64,000 bases of DNA from Fennellomyces sp. T-0311. Its lineage: Eukaryota; Mucoromycota; Mucoromycetes; Mucorales; Lichtheimiaceae. The position numbers were made by a program, and so were the translations under genes. The stretch is taken from NCBI GenBank assembly GCA_025266875.1, contig JALLLT010000001.1, forward strand, positions 1,054,001-1,118,000. The letters are read 5' to 3'. Under the pieces are notes generated by a model. That model was not told where the DNA came from. It was given only the letters and a program-made list of their open reading frames with translations, and made no database searches. This document shows, piece after piece, positions 1 through 11,693 of the stretch (the first letter of the stretch is position 1; each line of letters begins with the position of its first letter).

Positions 1-2162
1 TAACACGCCAAAAATGAGTACCTCAATGGAGTGTACGTATGATAGATACAGTTAATCCATTCTGAGTTTTACCTTCTCAAAAGACTTTTTCATTTCCAAG
101 TTGATATCTGACGTCTATAGAAAGTGTTGTGCGTATGTGAGTTTTCGTCACGTGAGGAATGGGAAAAAATCTTGCTGTATGTATAACTTATAACGATAGC
201 TACTCACGCTGTCATAAAGATCGAAATGACATCGTCTATTGCGTTGTTATAACGTTTTACGTTTATTGTTCATGAAGCCACGCGGAATTAAAGCCATCCG
301 ATAGTAGTCATCTTGGCTATATAAATGTGTGCATAATGACGAAGGATTTTATACTAGCATATTATTGTCTCGGTACCTATGTATAATAATAAATGGTATC
401 GAGAGATATATTTGCATTATCAATGTAAGTACTGCGACTTCGCGCAGGCCAGCTGTTCGATGACATTTTGAGTCATCATATGGACAATGCTTCACTTTGA
501 GGTACATACAGCATGTTATACACAGCAATCCTGTATTTTCAAAATTTTTTTCTGGTTGCGCAAGCTATTTCAAATTTAAAGTAAACTTGATTGACAAATA
601 AAATAATTCTGAACCAATTGCTATATCATTACCGATTACCCAAGGCTACTTATTATAGTCACAGTTCAAGAAACATATCTGACTCGCTTTTATGTACATA
701 ACAATAATTTTTAAATTGATAAAGGCTTGCGTACATAGCATTGCCAATATATACCGGCTTTAGCGGTGTATACACATAATAATTTTGAGGGTGTATATAC
801 ACCGTCTGTCAATGCATAGAGGCGACAAACTTGATTTCTATTACCGAGCCATCCAAAGTTTCACATACCATTAATTCCATTGGAGATAACCAGTTGATAC
901 GAGATAAGCAATTACGCTGTTTTCGGGTTTGCCACATTATGTACTCGCTCCATGCATCCATGCATTTACCATTCAGATGCATCGGCAGCTGAATACTAGA
1001 CCAATTTCAAGGAGGAGCAGCGTAACACATACTTTTCCAAAGTCGTTTTAATTTGATAATAAAATGGCTACATTTGCAGCACTTACTTGATAAAAAAAAT
1101 GTTCAGGAACTTGTGTGAAGGGAGCATATTGCCAGACATACACTATCGCGTAATTACTAACGTTAATGCATAATATGGTTGAACGGGTAAAGCAGCATTA
1201 ATACTCCCTTTTTGGTCGTAGTCGCACCAATGGTGGCATATCAGAACATAGAGAACTTATTTTCCGCGAACACGCTGTTGTCATTTGTATGACTTTAGTA
1301 GAGTCGGGTTATACATTGTTTTATCGTTTGCTGCGAAGCGGCTCATCAAGACATACGTAAAGGCGCACGGCATAGTGAAATTAATTGGCTTGGTCACTTT
1401 GAGAACTTGCACAAGTGGAAGGTCAACTCAAGTTATTGATGAGGTCATGAAGAAGGTCACTGGATTTATATTAAGGCTAAGTAAAGTATAAAAAGCATGC
1501 ACCTCAAATTTAGATGATGCTGTTTTACTGATAGGTACGTATAAGTCCGTAAGAATCGAATTATTGTTATACAGAAATCTTGTTTGTTCGCTATATCGAG
1601 CGGATTCGCAGTTATGCCTTCTGCATATCCGCATAAGTTGCTATATCTCAAGATCCCATAATAGTGCTGGCTTTGGGACATTTTAAAGTGAGCTACAGTG
1701 GCTATCGACTGCACCTAATGTTTACGTATGCTGGTTTCTTATTGCAGATCACGAACGAAATTCATGCCTTGGCGAGGGAAAATAGTCTAAGCTACGGAAA
1801 TCCATTCTAAATCTGGTCTCGTCGGTTTATTTTGGGGGAGTTCGTGTGACAAAGCCAAGCTTTGAAGGCAAGGACGAAATTTGTTTAGCAAAGGGCTATG
1901 CAGAGCTACAAACACTGAACTAGTGCCAAAGCACGCGCAAAAAAATGTGAGTGTGTGTGTGTGTGCGACGTAATATCGTTTATGGTAAGAAAAACTCTAT
2001 AGCAAGGCAATCAGCCTCCGTGTCTGGCTCACCCTGCATCCCTTTTCTTGTTCCCTTTTTATTATATCAATAACGCCTTAGTTCAAACAAACATATATAA
2101 ACATTGCATATCTATAGTTTTTCGTTCTCCTCTATCCACCAGTGTCAAAGCGTTTGCATCTC
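1..2162. other. Intergenic region with no supported gene
   Basis: AT-rich sequence in which every open frame is short and resembles no family I know. It holds a 14-bp perfect palindrome (GGTGTATATACACC, about 789-802) beside a related half-site, and a (GT)7 tract at 1951-1965. The last 120 bases look like the promoter and CT-rich leader of the HSF-type gene that follows. Confidence 0.6.
2094..2100 (+). promoter_or_regulatory. TATA box of the HSF-type gene
   Basis: TATATAA, 63 nt before the ATG at 2163, followed by a pyrimidine-rich leader. Confidence 0.5.
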
Positions 2163-3722
2163 ATGGAGCACGGCAGATTCTCCTCGTCTTCATCGTCTTA
2201 TTCCATGTTCAACGACGGCTCGATTTCCTCTTGTTCATCTTTCAGCTCACCTGCAGCATCGCCGCTGCATTCACCATTTGAGTCCCCAGGTGATTCTCCT
2301 ACCCGGGAACTGCAATTGCATAGCAACGCTTTTGGTCAGCAACAAATGACGCTGCAGCCCCCGTTGCCAATGCAAACTACCACTCAAGTAGATTTGCAGA
2401 CGAACAAAGCACCAGCTACTTCTGGTGGGACAGGGAGCAACAGTGCCAATAACACTTTTGTCCATAAGCTTTACAAGCAAGTACCAAAGATAAAGGCATT
2501 AGTGTTACCCGGGTCCAGAGTTTTAATGCTCCCTTAATTATTTAGCATGGTGGTCGATAAGCAATACCAGCACCTAATTGCGTGGAATTTTACAGGGACA
2601 TCGTTTGTCGTCTGCAATATCATGGAGTTTTCGAGAGACGTCCTTCCAAAGCACTTCAAGCATAACAATTTTTCGAGTTTTGTCCGTCAGCTCAATATGC
2701 AAGTATATTAATCCTTGTTCTCCCTGTCTCGAGATGGCTAATTTGCGACTTTCAGGTATGGCTTTCATAAAGTGAATAAGTCACCGCGTGGTCACCGTAC
2801 AATGGCTGAGAACCAGATTTGGGAATTTTCCCACTGCAAGTTTATGAAGGGCCGTCCGGATCTATTGGACGATATCAAACGCAAATCGATCGAACCCGAT
2901 GCAGTTCGGAGGGATAATAATGATCTGCACACCCGCGTTCAGATGATGCAATCGTCACAAGCTTCCATGATGCAACAGCTTGCTCAATTGCAAGATAACT
3001 TTACCGAAGTGTTACGGGAACTTGCGGAAACCAGACGACGACAGAACGTGCAGCACCAGGTCTTAAAAACAGTGATGGATTACATGACCCAACACCAAAG
3101 TGTGCAGCGTAGGTTTCTCTTTTTTCCAAAAAGGTTCTTTATCCCATCCCCACTCACTATACACAAATATGCAGTGCCTATGTCTACTGACGTAGCTTCA
3201 CCGACTGGATTTGGTAATATGAAGCCAGATCCAGAGCAACGACCTCCTTCCATATATATCACTTCACCTGAAATGGATGCTACCACCCAGCAGTTACAGA
3301 ACTTTTATCTCGATCAAAGTCAGCGACAAAGGAGATCGTCTACGCCATTGAGCGTTCATACGCATGATCTTTCATCAAAGCCGTCAAACGCCCCGTGTCT
3401 ACAGGTTCACGGCTCGCCACAACAGTCTCCTATCTCCCCCTCTGTAACAATGTACGAAGCCGCCATCAACACGCCGCTTCCACCTAGTCCCAGTCCCAGC
3501 TCGTTCATGTCCGACGACGAGGCTGCAAGTATATGCAGTCCACATAGCCCGTATACGCCAAACAGCTGCACTTATGGTCCGACACCTACAACCACGGGGA
3601 CAGAGACAAATCAGATGCAAGAGGACCAGTACCAACAGCAGTCTTACTTCAATGTGATGCAGCACGCGCAACCAAACATGGCGCTACAGCAGATCAACAT
3701 GCCAATGTATCAACAGGAGTAG
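2163..3722 (+). CDS. HSF-type DNA-binding transcription factor
   Basis: Exons 2163-2476, 2546-2698, 2756-3108 and 3175-3722 give about 455 aa. A serine-rich N terminus is followed by a heat-shock-factor DNA-binding domain (about residues 99-200) with FVHKLYN, SSFVRQLNMYGFHKVNK and RPDLLDDIKRK, then a Gln-rich coiled coil like the HSF trimerisation region and a Pro/Ser/Gln-rich tail. Known for the family: nuclear trimers that bind nGAAn repeats; fungal members include Hsf1, Sfl1, Mga1 and Skn7. I cannot say which this is; no receiver domain is visible, which argues against Skn7. Introns 1 and 2 both have GC donors (GCAAGT), needed to restore LYN-M and LNM-Y. Intron 3 (66 nt) is open and in frame, so 22 extra residues may sometimes be kept. 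The start is the first ATG after the TATA box. Confidence 0.88.
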
Positions 3723-3991
3723 CAGGATCAATCAGCACGCTAAGGGGCATCTTAGTGGACCTTGTTTTGCAGTACATGCTCATCAAGGTGTATCCGAATC
3801 TCGTCTAATGTACATAAGTCACACCATCTGTGTATTTCTTCCCACTCTCACATCATTATTATTTGTTGACAAACGCCTTCTTCACATTTATATGTATATC
3901 CAATTCCACGATTACCCGCTACGTATATACTCATAGCTCGACAATCCACACAAATATATTTCGTACAGGCCTGCACGTATTTTGAACTATC

Positions 3992-5756
3992 TTATAGCTT
4001 GGCAAACCGGTTGTCGGGATCCCACTTCTCCTTAAGCTTGTTGAGCTCCATGTAATTGATGCCGAACTCGCGAGCACTTGGTCCATCAAAGTCAGAATGG
4101 TTGCTATACAATCGATAACTATCACCACGGGATGACAGGTATTGCGCAAAGTCTTGCGCCCACGCAACCATTTTCTCCTCCAAGTTGCTTTCCGTGAACG
4201 CCGCAGCTACGCCAACGTCAAAGTGATCATCACGCCAGCAGAAAGCCATATCGGTACGCTTGTGCTTCATGATACCGTTCGGCTGAACCATCAAAATCAG
4301 ACAGCCTGTGCCACTAGCGGCGGGCTCGTCGGCATACAATTTGTCCAGACGCTCAAGCGCGCCACGGATATGGTCAACTGACAATTGTGGCTTGATATTG
4401 GCGGATGCAAATCGGATGGGAACGGCAGCGTACAACGTTGGTTCGTCGCTCAGGGTATTAATCTTCCAGTAGGGCATGGATGAGGTGCTTCGGGTAGCAG
4501 GTGGAATTTGCAAGAGTGGATCAAAGTTGGCTTCAGCATCCTCTTCGGAGCCGTTATAGAATGGCAAAACAGTCAACCCTGCCTTGCCTTCGGGCCCTTT
4601 GCCAAGAGCAAGAGCAGCCGCCGCCTTGACATCCCCCTTTGTAAACCAGGCATTGAGGGCATCGATCACCTGCTCCACCTGGTTTCCGGCATAGGTGATG
4701 GCACCGCCCCATACGGTTGATGCAACTGGGTGCGCCTGGATAACAAACTGTGTATTCACATGAGTAACATGGAAGCCGAGCCCGTTCGTGATAAAAAGCA
4801 TACTTTTGTCACAACGCCAAACTTGTTTCCAGCACCACGAATGCACCAGAAAAGATCGGGATTCTCATCCTTGCTTGCCCAGAGAATCTGGCCCTTGGCT
4901 GTGACAACCTCTGCTGCCACAATGTTATCCACAGCCAAACTACATGTTTCCAGAGGTTACAGCCGCAATAAGAGATGGCGTCGCTTGGCACATACCCAAA
5001 TTCACCAGTCAAGTATCCGTAACCACCGTGCAACGACAATCCACCAATGCCAACGTGGCTTGTTGAACCCGTTACTGCAGGCGACTTGCTTAGCACTTCT
5101 CCATACCTTTCAAGCAACCTCCCTTACCACATGCCAAGCCATACTCAGCTGCAGCCTTGATGACATCGCGAGCAAGTGCACCACCGCCAGCCACGACGTG
5201 TTTCACATCCGGATTGACGTGAACGCCCTTCATCAAGCTCAAATCGATCACAATACCATTTTCGATACTGGATTTGCCACTTGGAGAATGGCCACCGCCC
5301 TTTACTACAAACGGAATGCCGTGACTTTCTGACATGATGATCTACATTTTTATACTGCTTTAAGCCTCAAGACTCCCTTTTCTTCATATTCCTATCACTC
5401 ACCGTTTTGCGCACGTCCTCGGCAGTGGAAACCATGACAACAGCTAGCGGGTGCTTAATGGCGCACTTGGACCAGCGTTGAATTGCGTCGTTGTAAGCTT
5501 GGCCGTGGTGGCCCATAATGACACGCGCATCGGACGACAATGACGAGCCAAATGTGGTGAGTTGTTGCGTGGTGATTCGACCTCCAGCCTGGTAGCGTTT
5601 GTTGGTGGGCTTCAAGCGAAAAAAGTTTGGCGCGGGAGCATCACCACTTACAGGTGCCTGTTGCGGTTCCTGTGCTTTAGCAGTCGCGTTATTATCAGAA
5701 GCAGGATCGTCAAAGTAGGCAGCAAATGCAGGATCAACACCACAGAATTGGCACAT
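3992..5756 (-). CDS. FAD-linked oxidase, berberine bridge enzyme family
   Basis: Five exons (5403-5756, 5128-5341, 4996-5074, 4804-4939, 3992-4747) give about 512 aa. The family is flavin oxidoreductases with a p-cresol methylhydroxylase-type FAD domain and a C-terminal BBE motif; they oxidise alcohols, sugars or alkaloid-like substrates using oxygen. Seen: GGGHSPSGK, whose His is the usual covalent FAD ligand, then STSHVGIGGLSLHGGYGYLTG and AAEVVTAKGQILWASKDENP, and a BBE-type end (NYMELNKLKEKWDPDNRF). The second Cys attachment point of bicovalent members (GTC before VGxGG) is replaced by Thr/Ser, so FAD is probably held by His alone. No signal peptide is obvious; the N terminus reads MCQFCGVDPAF. 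It faces the COG0523 gene across an 873-nt divergent region. The substrate cannot be told from sequence. Confidence 0.9.
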
Positions 5757-6629
5757 GGTTTGTAATTGTCAGAGCAAAAGGAAGGAAGTTCTTCCACAAG
5801 GCATTAAACTGCCCGAGATGATGTAAGCCATGCGGATTTTAGATTTTCGATTATCCGCGCTAACGCATTGATGAGTATACCGATAGGATGTCGTTCATTA
5901 GCCCTTCTGATGTAATAGGAGCAAGATGATCCTACGTAGCACTCTGTTGGGATGATTGTAGATGTGAATATCGCTACAGATATTTAGCAGTGACTCTTTG
6001 TAAATCCACTTTGTGAAGAACTTACTGCATGGGTTATTGCAATGTTCGAGATCGTGTTATGAAGCTGCAAGGATATACTTGGTAGCACTAAATAAGAAAA
6101 GATCTTGTCTCTCTTTCCCATTAATCCATTACACGATCAGCGCCTCGGTTGAATGTTAGGCTCTTTTATTAGTGGGCCTCTTCATCTTCTATATCGCAAC
6201 GCATGAGTTTGCCATAGATTTTGCTCTACGTGTACAGCTTCATTGACTAGCTTCAATACGTTTGTATTTTCAGCCGCAATTGCTCTTTGACTATCCTACA
6301 TAATCTTATGCGTGACGCAATGAGTGTACATTTTATGAGTTGCTTCTTTATTATTACATCAAAGTCAAAAACAACAGGGCCTAGTTTGGCACTTATATGG
6401 TTGCATGCAATGTTTGCCAGGCCACCAAGTAGACTTCATTAGCGGTTGTTTCATTCTTTATATTGTGGAAGAATCAATCATATGTAAGGTCGTCGGTCCT
6501 GAATAAGGTTGGTTGATCCGAACGACGGGGAGACGGGGAATTCGCTCCGGAGACTTTTCCACAATAGGAAAAAGCTCACTTTTTGTCCTGGAAGTTTCAT
6601 TTTCAGTTACGCTTGTCTTTGTATTTGCC
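5757..6629. other. Divergent intergenic region
   Basis: AT-rich 873 nt between the start codons of the flavin oxidase (-) and the COG0523 GTPase (+). It presumably holds both promoters. No protein-like frame, RNA or repeat was recognised. Confidence 0.5.
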
Positions 6630-7927
6630 ATGAGCAACGATCGCATTCCTGTCACTGTCCTCACTGGATTCCTGGGGAGTGGCAAGGTGATTTCGTCATT
6701 CTACCCGAGATGGACGACGACTCATTCGCGGTGTTTTCTCCTAGACTACACTTCTCAACTACATTCTCCAAGCCCAGCACGGAAAAAAGGTGGCCGTCAT
6801 AGAAAATGAGTTTGGTGAAGTTGCAGTAGACGACAAGCTCGTTGTTGTAGACGCTGGACAAGAAATATACGAAACACAAAATGGGTGGTAAGTGTAATAT
6901 GCGGGATTGCATGTACCAGGGTGAATAACTATTTTGTTAGCCTTTGTTGCAAGGTAACCGAGGATTTAACCATGACAGTTGATCTTGCTCAGAATTTTAA
7001 CAATGCGGCTTCTTTCAGGTTCGCGGTGACCTAGTAAAGATTCTTCACGAATTGATCGAAGCCAAAAAACCGCTCGATATGGTTCTGATCGAAACAACAG
7101 GCATGGCCGATCCAGGACCTGTCGTGCAGACGTTCTTTGTTGATGAAAAGGTCCAGGAGGCGTTTCGCATGGATGCCATTGTTACCATGGTTGATGCCAA
7201 GCATGCAGAACTATATTTGACGGAAGATACGGATCACCGTGCTGAGGCATACCAACAGATTGCCTTCGCCGATGTTCTTCTGCTCAACAAAATCGACCTT
7301 GTCCAGCGCTCAGAGCGCGAGGGTATCATCCGCCGGATAAAAGAGATTAACGACGTGCAGATCATTCCATGCGAATATGGTCGTGTCGATTTAGATAAGA
7401 TCATCAACATCGGTGGATTCGATCTTGACCGTGTGCTTGAGCGAGAACCGGCATTCTTGCGTGAAGCGGAGAACGAGGATGACTACGGACATGACCATGG
7501 CCATGTAGCGTATCTCAATGGGCTGTTTGCGAGCAAGGATTCTGATTGTGTCTGTAGAAGCGGCACGACGAACTTGTCACGTCGGTGGGCATCAGTGAAA
7601 GGGGAGAACTCGACTTTGATCATCTCAACAGGTGGATACAGAGTGTGTTGGCATCATTGGGTCCCAACATTTATCGCACGAAAGGCATTCTCAATGTCGA
7701 AGGAGAGGAGGATCGATACGTCTTTCAAGGTGTTCATATGGTGGGTTTATACGCGAACGGTTTGCTTCAGTCCAAATTAACGCGGGCTCCATTAGATTTT
7801 CGATGGCCAGCAAGATAGAGCTTGGCGCGAAGGCGAGGATCGGACGAACAAACTGGTATTCATTGGCAAGAACTTGAAACGAGAGGCTCTTGTGGAAAGC
7901 TTTAAGCAATGTATTGTAAAAAATTAA
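6630..7927 (+). CDS. CobW/COG0523-family metal-handling GTPase
   Basis: Six exons (6630-6686, 6745-6887, 6941-6953, 7019-7504, 7558-7740, 7796-7927) give about 337 aa. Known for the family: G3E GTPases that move or insert metals, often zinc. The Walker A motif GFLGSGKTT is split by intron 1 between K and T. ENEFGEV follows, then NGCLCCKVRGDL, with the CxCC metal site on a 13-nt exon, then [19 protein letters not shown], a histidine-rich stretch (GHDHGHKRHDE) and the C-terminal CobW domain ([31 protein letters not shown]). The CPELVE motif of Zng1 proteins, which contacts methionine aminopeptidase, is absent, so I do not call it Zng1. The gene ends 42 nt from the oppositely oriented peptidyl-tRNA hydrolase. 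Confidence 0.92.
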
Positions 7928-7969
7928 AGATGGCTATGCTGTGTATATACGTGTCTATGGCATGATTCC

Positions 7970-8783
7970 CTATGCGACTGTGGCAGCCGCTTTCTCGTTT
8001 CCCTCCACGTCGACAGCTGGTGTTTCCAAAACCTTTGGCTTCTTCTTCTTCTTCGGCGCTGGCTCACGCCACAGCTGATTTCGCAGGAGCAGCGTTTCCA
8101 GCCCTAGCCCCGAGCCGACTTCCAGCAACGGATAGACCTTCTTCTCCAACGTCTGGACCTCGCTGTCTGTGAAAGGCGCCAGCACAAAGTCGGATACTTC
8201 ATCGACATCACGAGTTTGCGGTCTTCCGATGCCCAACCGAACGCGCCAAAAGGCATCCGTCCGCAAATGCTGGATGACAGACTTGATGCCGTTGTGACCG
8301 TTAGCCGAGCCTGATGACTTTAACGATGCTTTGCCAAGGTCACGCTGCAAGTCGTCTTGGAAAATATATACGCCAGTTTCGGGAATCCTCAAGTCGCGAA
8401 CTACCAAAGAGTCAGTAACCAGTGGAGTGGAAAAGACCAGTGTTTTGCTTTACCTGCTCTGGACACTGAAGGTCCCGAGACGTTCATGAGTAGCCGTGGT
8501 TTAAGCAATGTCAATTCCACCTCATGGGGATCCGCGCCTTCCTTTCGATTGAACGGAAGTAAAAGTGTCGTCTGTGCAATGTGGGCCTTCCAAGGTCGAT
8601 GCAGCGTCCAGGAAAGTTGAAGGCGATTGGCAAGGTGATCAAGAATCATCATGCCAGCATTGTGGCGAGTGTTTGGGTGGGTGTAATTGCCTAGGCCAAC
8701 AAACTGTGCTCATAATCAATGAACAAACTGAGGAAGAAAAAAACATGTCAGTGTGTACTAACCAGTATTTTGGTCGGTGCCAT
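7970..8783 (-). CDS. PTH1: Peptidyl-tRNA hydrolase, bacterial Pth type
   Basis: Exons 8763-8783, 8454-8703 and 7970-8400 give about 233 aa. The enzyme frees tRNA from peptidyl-tRNAs that drop off ribosomes; in fungi the bacterial-type enzyme usually serves mitochondria. Catalytic and binding residues are present: Asn in LFVGLGNYTHP, His in NTRHNAG, Asn in LLKPRLLMNVSG, Asp in YIFQDDLQRDLG, and GSANGHNGIKS. A lysine-rich tail (PAPKKKKKPK) extends past the usual end of about 195 aa. The start ATGGCACCGACC makes a 7-codon first exon. An upstream ATG (near 8868) lies on a TATA-like element and does not read through. No clear presequence is seen, so mitochondrial location is inference. Confidence 0.9.
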
Positions 8784-9909
8784 CGAGGACAAGAATTCAA
8801 GTCGGTGAAAAGTATGTCAAGCTGGATCAAGGGTACCTAAGCGTCAAAGCTCGTAGCAATGGCAGCATATTTTATAGGCAGCATCCATGACTAATAGAGT
8901 GTAATCAACGATACCGCAGCTTCTTGTTGCTGCGCCAGCGCACTTCTTTACCGATTTGACAGCAATTCTAATTATTGAATTGCCTTATCCGCTCTTCTTC
9001 CCGTAAAGCAATTGGTCTTTAGCGTTGATGTATATTTGTAGTAGTTCATGTTCAAGTTGCTGCCCTGTTGGTTGGTTGCGACCTTGAGTTCTTTCGGCAG
9101 GGTTTAGGCATTAGAACATCCTTTTCGGGACACAACACCGCCGAATCCGCTACGATTAACGAGGCAGAGAGTGTACACTCTTCCCCTTCACTATTCTTCT
9201 AACAATAACTTCTTACGACGCACCTTGCGGCAGTACTTAAACCCATCCAGATAATGTTCACATACTGTTACCAAATGCTTACGTATGCTGAAACACTCCT
9301 TTTATCGTCACGTTTTGCTATCTCAAAGCAGATGACAAACGACGTACCAAAATGACGCCCATACGCACTTGCGATCACGTAATCCACCCTATAGCACTAC
9401 TGGCTAGTACCTAAGCATCGTTGTGGGTCCATTCAACGTCCCTTACGTATATATAGTGCAATAGATATCGGTATAACTTATGCTGTATCCTTAGTATTAG
9501 TGGGGACCGCCATCTGTATACGCAATTAGGTACTATCTTCGGCCAAGGTCGTTGATCCCATCAGGTACTTCAGTATAATCGTCATGGTCAATATCTACTC
9601 GTCCAAAACACTGGCTCTTACACGGGGCGATCTGCGATCTCTATCTAAGAGCGAGAGTCAAGATATGCCAAGGTCAGAGGGCAAGAGAGCAGGCGACCTT
9701 AACGGTTATACGTATGAACTGGCTGAGCATGAATCCTGTATGGTAGATCACTCTTGTTTAAGGGCTGTATCTTCATCACAACAGAACCTGGCCTGACAAG
9801 TGATGCGGAGCAAATCAAAATAAGCTCACGCGACAGCACCGGTTCTTCGTTAAACTTAAACCAATAAAAGCCATGTTAGTCTCCTTTTCTTTGCTTCATT
9901 CATTTTCAA
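8784..9909. other. Intergenic region
   Basis: About 1.1 kb between the Pth start and the F-box gene start. One 70-codon open frame (9584-9796, +) has no recognisable domain and is not called. A TATA-like AATAAAAG lies just before the F-box gene. Confidence 0.45.
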
Positions 9910-11693
9910 ATGCCAGATCTCTTCAGTCACTTGCCATTTGACATTGTGAGCATGATCTTGTCACACATGGGCCAGCGCGATTGCGTCGAGCTTATGCGTG
10001 TATGTCGGCGGTGGTATGAGTATGTTCCAAGCTACACCACTAGCATGTGGTATAGCATTGCCTTTGATAAACGTCCCTGGCTCAAGAAGAACGATTGCCT
10101 TGTTCAATGCCTTGGAGCTCATGTACAAAGGGTAACGGTCCCAATCTATCACCTTGCCTCCATCCTTACGGAGCTCCAAAGTCACCAATGCGAGATTACT
10201 GCATTAGGTACATTACAGCCTTATCTATATTCGAATTAAGCTTGACAATGCTTATCAATACAGAAATTAATGGGCACGGGATGCATCGTTCGAAGGGTAC
10301 GCTAGGTCCAGCGGTAAATGCCCGCTTCTTTAACACTTTGAGGACAAGCCGTATGAATCTGACTTGGCTCAAACTCGACAATCATCCTTGGGATATCTCA
10401 TTACTCGAAATTGCGCGAACCTTTCCGCAATTAGCATATCTCTGTGTTCTTTTGGATCACAAAGTGTTCCCCAAACGACTGATTGTACCTATTGCGAAAG
10501 CTAGGTCTGTGCTTTTGCCGAACCTCCTTTTCCTTCGACTGGACAGTAGATACAGCTTCATCACCAAAATCGAACCATTATTGCACCACTGCCCACATCT
10601 ACGCTCACTGCAGCTGATAACACGTAACTCGGATTGGCATCACGTGAACGACTGCACCCCTGCCAATGATATTGACTTTGCATGTGTATTGGACTTATGC
10701 CCGCATCTACAGTACCTTCAATGCGACTTCACCGATCTTAACCATGATATGGACTTCCCAATAAACCTTGCAAAAACCAGTTCCCAAACTGGACTACGTC
10801 AGCTCAAAGTCACCTGCACCTCTGACGATCGGTCTGCTCGCATCCTGCCGTTGATCGAAAAAGCAAAAGATACGTTGCAATTGTTGGAGTTTAAACAAGA
10901 ACGGGAACTACTGCGCTATAGCCCTCCCATCTGGGACTGGTCAGGGCTTGAACGCATCACTTTATCTCAAATTCAAAGCCTGACATTGCGGACCAACACT
11001 ATCAAGCTTCCGACTCTACTAGACTTTATGCGCCATCATCCTACGCTGGAGCTAATTAACTTGGCATTACCTCCCAATATGTTTACGGAGGAACTGATGG
11101 ATGCATTGTCCATGATACGTGGCCTCACTAGTCTGTACCTCTGTGCTGACTTGCAACTCGTGCAAAACACTCAAGACTATATGGACGAATCTCTGCTTCC
11201 CGATAACTTTTATCTGCTTAGCAGTCTACCGTCATTGCGAGAAATCGATCTATCTGGTGCCATCAGGCTATCAGATCAATCATTTGAAGTGCTAGGAAAT
11301 TTCAGCTCCTTGCAAACACTATCGTTGGGTATAATCCGAAGACAATCCGGTTTGATCTCTACATATGCGCTACTTATGTTTATCGCCAGATTGAAATCCA
11401 ATAACCATTGCGTCCAGCATTTAACGTTGATGTACGCTGATGCTTTGGATGATAATGTCTTTGAGGCCCTAGCAGAAATTCGTTCTTTGCGGTCTCTTCG
11501 CATCGTACGTGGTCATTGGGTAACAAATACTGGACTCCAGCGATTTGTGGACAGAATCACTAGCTGTTTTGTTGAAATCCACCTCGAATCCTGTCGACGA
11601 ATCACAAGTGATGGAGTAAAGTACGCACGGACGAGACTAGGTAGAAAAGGCGCTGTATATTACATTTCCTATATAAATACTTCGGTTTCATGA
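9910..11693 (+). CDS. F-box / leucine-rich-repeat protein
   Basis: Exons 9910-10207 and 10264-11693 give about 575 aa. The N-terminal F-box reads LPFDIVSMILSHMGQRDCVE, followed by MRVCRRWYEYV, and should bind Skp1. A long irregular LRR region follows, with LREIDLSGAIRLSDQSFEVL, a repeat around TLSLGIIRR, and VEIHLESCRRITSDG near the end. Known role: substrate receptor of SCF ubiquitin ligases; the target cannot be inferred. The 56-nt intron removes in-frame stops and joins the two reading frames (TAL|EIN). A weak TATA-like AATAAAAG and a CT-rich leader precede the ATG. A gene-poor tract follows. Confidence 0.85.
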
